64,000 bases of DNA from Marchantia polymorpha subsp. ruderalis. Taxonomy: Eukaryota; Streptophyta; Marchantiopsida; Marchantiales; Marchantiaceae. Shown here in pieces: positions 62,205 to 64,000 of this stretch (position 1 is its first letter; every line of letters starts with the position of its first letter). Under the pieces are notes generated by a model. The model was not told where the DNA came from and ran no database searches. It saw nothing but the letters and a program-made list of their open reading frames with translations. Both the position numbers and the translations under genes were made by a program. The DNA is taken from the NCBI GenBank assembly GCA_037833965.1, contig AP031357.1, positions 8,266,001 to 8,330,000 of the forward strand. The letters are read 5' to 3'.

Positions 62205-64000
62205 ATTTGACTGCATTTGAGAAGTAGCTTGCTGTCTCTTGTGCCTGTAGAGTATGAGTATGTCCAAATAGCGAGAGAAGTTATAATGATCATGTAACGT
62301 TAAAAGTCAGCTGTATTTTGAGCTCAAAATTCGGGTTCCTGTACGGAAATTATAGGAAGAGATCACTTTGTTTTGTCGCTAAAGTTTCCTTCCTGCAAGA
62401 GTTGACTCGTGGGCAGTCGAAGCGAACCACCCAGATTTGTGAAAACAGTAGTCAGTTGGGAAACAATTGAACTTTCTCATCTAATCTAGTTGATGAGGTC
62501 GGCTAACACAGACGGAGAGGCAAGCAGCTCCACCGCGAGTTCCTTAGAGTTATAATTTCTCTTGATAAATTGTACAATTATTGTCTTGAATATGAAGAAA
62601 CCTGAACTCCCTTAACACCCTGAGCTGAACATATATTTTGAGGTCCGTTTGCATCGTCGATGGCAAGATCAGTACGATCCTTGAGGTTTTTGTTGCATGA
62701 TCTAGCTGCACGGTCTGTTTAGGGCGGGTTGTTCAGTTAACTTGCCTTGAGCTTTGAGGTGGTTAAGTCTGGCCTTAACGTGACTCTCCTACTGGACGCA
62801 CCAGACGTGTCTGGATCGTATGATCACGGGGCCAGGGTTTATTGATGGGTGGACAACAGATACTGTTGTTAACGCCGGCGCGAGTGAGGTGATAGAGTTT
62901 TAGCCGTGCTTTGCGAAGTGGGTGTTTGTGAGTGTGTTTTGACTGTGCTCCATCGTCCGCGTACCATCTGTAAGATACTGTTGAAGAGATGAAAAGCCCC
63001 GAGTCCTCCTTTCTGGTACGGAGGCGCTCACAGCGAGAGGAAAGGAAGTGTAACGGCTCAGTGGAAGGTTGTTCGATGTCTAAGATCTTGCTCTTCCACT
63101 TTTGGTGCTTGTAGGGGAAAGATATCGCCAGATGTTGGAGAGGACCTTTCGCTTTAAGTATGCTCCGAAGATGGACAGTCTCGAACCATATGAGATGTAA
63201 AGTACAGTAACCCCTTTTGAAGTCAGCAGGTAGAGGTGCTCAACACGTGCTCGAGCGAGGCTTGTCAAGTGAAGAATGTGACACCACAAGAGTAACCCTC
63301 ATCCATTGTACATAATTATTATTAAAGCCGTCGAGGGAAATTGAGAACTAGTAAAGTTTGGATATGTAGATTGCAATATAGAAAGGAGAAGTAGTGGCAA
63401 TAATGCCTTCCCCTCTCGAAAGACACGAAGCTGTGAATCTAGATTTAATGATATAGCCAAGGGAAAAAATCGGTGTGGAACTTAATGCATCTCGCCGAAG
63501 AAATTATAGCGATTAGTACAGTATGGACCACTAGCACGAGGACGGTGGGAAAGGGCCGCGGCATAGCATTCTCCTTGGTAAGCCACTCCTTGAGCCCTCG
63601 TGCCTAGAGAAGATAGTCCATTAGTGAGCGTGAAAATGGTGGGGCGGAGAGGCAACTTAAAGTCTGCGAATCGGAGGCGTCAGGAGTGTAATCTCTGTTC
63701 AGTTCTAGGAAGTGAGCATAGAATTAAATGCGAAGAGGTATTCGTAGTGAGAGGCTGAAGAAATCGTTTTGCGAGATTGCTGACATTTGGGCATCTTTCA
63801 CTCTGTACCCCTGTCAACGTTTGTCAGTACCTAGGATGGTAGTGAAAACATTATGTCGTCCAAAACGCAGGCACATTGAACATGTCGTCCGGCGGATTAA
63901 TGTGGCCACAAACTGTTCACTCTAAAGGGCGAGAAGGACCGAGCTGCACATTGTCATTATAGTGTTCATAGACCGAAACGGATGTAATTTGCCCACAATG
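62205..64000. other. 3' flank of PGI, no gene recognised
   Basis: The PGI 3' UTR should lie in the first few hundred bases. No AATAAA was clearly assigned. The remaining frames (for example 63080-63289 minus and 63728-63925 plus) have no motifs. No RNA gene or repeat could be supported. Confidence 0.45.

Overview
This is nuclear DNA from a eukaryote, and the genes point to a land plant. The evidence is a set of intron-rich genes with GT-AG splice sites whose products are plant families: a secreted GDSL esterase/lipase, a PCBER/isoflavone-reductase-like NADPH reductase, a class III secretory peroxidase, an ATXR2-type SET-domain protein and a plastid-type glucose-6-phosphate isomerase with an N-terminal transit peptide. 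Low gene density (five intact genes in 64 kb), moderate introns (about 0.1-1 kb) and long AT-rich spacers fit a bryophyte such as a liverwort or moss. That placement is inference, not something the sequence proves.

Layout. 881-2595 (-): five-exon GDSL lipase. 2.6-19.6 kb: gene-poor spacer with simple repeats, small tandem duplications and near-loopless palindromes. 19.7-22.7 kb: an orphan coding relic followed by a decayed MULE-type transposase gene. 22.7-26.4 kb: AT-rich spacer. 26501-28178 (+): five-exon PCBER-like reductase, tail-to-tail with 28760-31139 (-), a four-exon class III peroxidase. 31.1-37.2 kb: spacer. 37185-41590 (-): fourteen-exon ATXR2-like gene. About 42.35-46.66 kb: an extremely AT-rich block with almost no coding potential. 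46.7-48.5 kb: a cluster of GGTAA-rich repeats, probably transposon ends. 48.9-56.5 kb: repeats and spacer, including an open frame built on an exact 84-bp in-frame duplication. 56799-62204 (+): fourteen-exon plastid PGI. 62.2-64 kb: nothing recognised.

For each of the five intact genes I chained exons by hand so that every junction is GT-AG, phases match and the product has the family's normal length (359, 314, 332, 492 and 643 residues). The start codons of the ATXR2-like gene and, to a lesser degree, the GDSL gene are the least certain points. The reductase and peroxidase are neighbours that may both act on phenolics; the other genes have no obvious shared pathway.

The most unusual finds are a recognisable group II intron domain V (57570-57604) inside the first spliceosomal intron of the PGI gene, probably a relic of organellar DNA, and a scatter of short near-perfect palindromes with 0-3 nt spacers, one of them within a coding exon.
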